Source: Pokkaliibacter sp. MBI-7 (GTDB lineage Bacteria; Pseudomonadota; Gammaproteobacteria; Pseudomonadales; Balneatricaceae). From it: a stretch of 64,000 nt of DNA. Location of the stretch: NCBI RefSeq assembly GCF_029846635.1, contig NZ_JARVTG010000002.1, positions 971,501-1,035,500 on the forward strand, given 5' to 3'. Below the pieces are notes generated by a model that was given only the letters and a program-made list of their open reading frames with translations, did no database searches and was not told the origin of the DNA. Of this stretch, positions 63,501 through 64,000 are shown piece after piece; positions within the stretch are counted from its first letter, which is position 1, and each line of letters starts with the position of its first letter. The translations under genes were made by a program, and so were the position numbers.

Positions 63501-64000
63501 CGCTTGCTGGTGCCACCACTGGCTTCACCGATGAGGTAGGTGCCACCGTTAATGCCTTCAGCATTACCGATCTTGTCGATATAGCTTTTCAGATCAGCGG
63601 CGTTGATGGATAAGCCGGCGAAGTTGTCATCCTGAAACATCTGGTCGGCATCGTAGGTATTCACCCCGGAAGACAGAATCAGTATCGAGCAGCTGGCACA
63701 ACGCTCTGCCGCAGGCCAGGGGTCAGCCCCCCAGCTGGTGGAGCGGAACAAATTGAGAGTGAAGTAGGTCTGGTCATTACTGCCAATGGCAAAGTCAGAT
63801 GACGGGGTACGCTGACTTTCATCGTCGATGGTCAGATAGCGCAGCGCCTCCAGATACATTTCACCCAGTGGGTTCTCCCAGTCGACACAATCACCGTCGT
63901 TGTCCTTGCCGCCGTTCCAGCCGCAGCTGTACGTCACGTAGGAGCTGTCATCACGGCCAATGATCTGCAGACTGTCGAGAATGCCGATGATTGACCGGTC
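60590..64000 (-). CDS. pilY1: PilY1-type pilus tip protein (partial)
   Basis: At least 1137 residues; the frame stays open to the right edge, so the N-terminus (signal peptide, von Willebrand-type part) is cut off. The C-terminal half is the PilY1 beta-propeller (GMVYVGANDGLLHGFSAATG, FALDVSSPG, IAPVDYDGDGNVDYIYAGDL, YIGTGKYHDVGDN). Calcium-type loops DKDGDGSPD, DYDGDGNVD and DTNGDGAID are visible. PilY1 is a pilus tip adhesin and calcium-dependent control of retraction. It works with the minor pilins at 52687-54579, here 6 kb away on the other strand. Confidence 0.92.
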   Translation of the reverse strand, partial: DRSIIGILDSLQIIGRDDSSYVTYSCGWNGGKDNDGDCVDWENPLGEMYLEALRYLTIDDESQRTPSSDFAIGSNDQTYFTLNLFRSTSWGADPWPAAERCASCSILILSSGVNTYDADQMFQDDNFAGLSINAADLKSYIDKIGNAEGINGGTYLIGEASGGTSKRCDSKTITALSAARGICPDAPAAQGSYGLAGLAYYAHTQDLKTATGFDDSQTVKTYGVALSEALPLFSFKTDSGSVTLVPRCYNQSGGNDCSMNDVVIAEQQFDSKGNISHMRFFVAWEDGVKGGDYDMDMVEEFDVCVGTACSDGATASNQLKVTVGVPYRVTSQTVTAGYLVIGSTASSAEQNVVTVSTTVKDWVNLNTYTSKYSDGDASTTPSYAYGTSRFVAAASSAITTPPSPLYLAAKYGGFNDHNGDLLPGSRDEWDKDGDGSPDSYFKVNNFSELADYLNDVFSSVATSNGYTPPISSSSAVRDGSYIFVSTYDNTYSWNGDLVAYQFNDSLILNKKWSAATQLENMSESSLSSSRQLLSWDNENLKGVAFRSGNTTCGSDQTMLNCAQLTRLIAGQTVSGNAATVQQRAIEYLRGSHTQEVDRGGVFRNRKTKEGKTTRLGDIVDSVPVYVGPPNFGYADALEGSSHLYSRFRSSHSDRSGMVYVGANDGLLHGFSAATGKEVFAYAPNAALDAMAAMLDPDYDSDHSNDQHQYSVDGSPTIVDAFFNNDWHTVLTAGMRAGGKAVFALDVSSPGSVNESNASQRVLWEYDEAVDKALFADASSPSTLGYTFSKPAVIRLHNNRWAVAFGNGYESSAGSAVLYLVYLDAMQDHRWSKTDVVRIDTSTVSGIASSAKTGNGLSNIAPVDYDGDGNVDYIYAGDLKGNLWKFDLRSSDSRDWQVAQNAPLFVATTTASTNTVQPIFAQPELGFTRQGLMVYIGTGKYHDVGDNLASNITANSLYGIRDDSMSNSSFSFPVSRTRLTAQSFTTYSESGSTYRQISSNAVGSYGWRLDLDSSAGEMVISTPLLRRGRIIYSTLIPNPNQCGAKEYGWLMALKAKTGGGHNSPIMDTNGDGAIDSHDSNAAGVLNKDSTGALIMDSGKGAVSAYASDGSGGLKEYQIGEETYRTGRVNWKEVYPGQ

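Noticed and set aside
1..64000. CRISPR array, rRNA or tRNA genes
   Set aside because: No regularly spaced repeats and no cloverleaf or rRNA-like sequence were noticed on reading; a dedicated tRNA scan was not possible.

Overview
The window reads as the chromosome of a Gram-negative gammaproteobacterium. It carries minor type IV pilins and PilY1, a FliB-type flagellin methylase, YfiR/GGDEF-EAL signalling, a dCache chemoreceptor and 4-hydroxyphenylacetate catabolism. The protein flavour suggests an oceanospirillalean, possibly plant-associated and Pokkaliibacter-like. That placement is a guess; no rRNA or tRNA gene is visible.

Layout. (1) Positions <1 to about 17.39 kb hold the right-hand part of an integrated element. 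It has a leftward replication module (primase, zinc-finger protein, CII-like regulator), a Cro-like/CI-like switch, an 8.4-kb cargo region, an ash/Icd-like small gene, a BRO antirepressor, HicAB, a run of small genes including a PrtN-like activator, and a large serine integrase. The cargo includes an intact IS256-family element with an 8-bp target duplication, a possible ADP-ribosyltransferase with a small partner, and an NA37-family/membrane-protein gene pair. The element ends inside a TRAP-transporter binding-protein gene, leaving its first 74 codons next to hpaE. (2) 17.4-34.1 kb is mostly housekeeping and metabolic: hpaE, an OmpR-type two-component pair, YjdM, a frameshifted dnaE2 tail, a PEBP-family protein, a ribose-type ABC transporter, fliB, and a YfiR/GGDEF-EAL pair. 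(3) 34.3-52.4 kb is the most remarkable part: a LysR regulator, an ECF sigma factor of HrpL size, a HrpW-like harpin/pectate-lyase protein, and two giant tandem AvrE/DspE-family proteins (2005 and 1822 aa), followed by a chemoreceptor. (4) 52.4-64 kb holds pilV-pilW-pilX, a ProX-like betaine-binding protein, a pilX remnant, a bacterioferritin lacking the haem-ligand methionine, a porin/binding-protein/diguanylate-cyclase operon and a partial pilY1.

How it fits together. Four perfect matches to the HrpL promoter consensus (GGAACC-N15/16-CCACNNA) lie on the + strand at 36590, 44122, 49866 and 52420. They sit upstream of the HrpW-like gene, the second AvrE gene, the chemoreceptor and the minor pilins. 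The sigma gene and the lysR gene are each preceded by the same palindrome, TGTAGG-N6-CCTACA, resembling a NarL/FixJ-class response-regulator site. I infer a type III effector locus with its own sigma factor. Its regulon may include chemotaxis and pilus genes. The secretion apparatus is not in the window.
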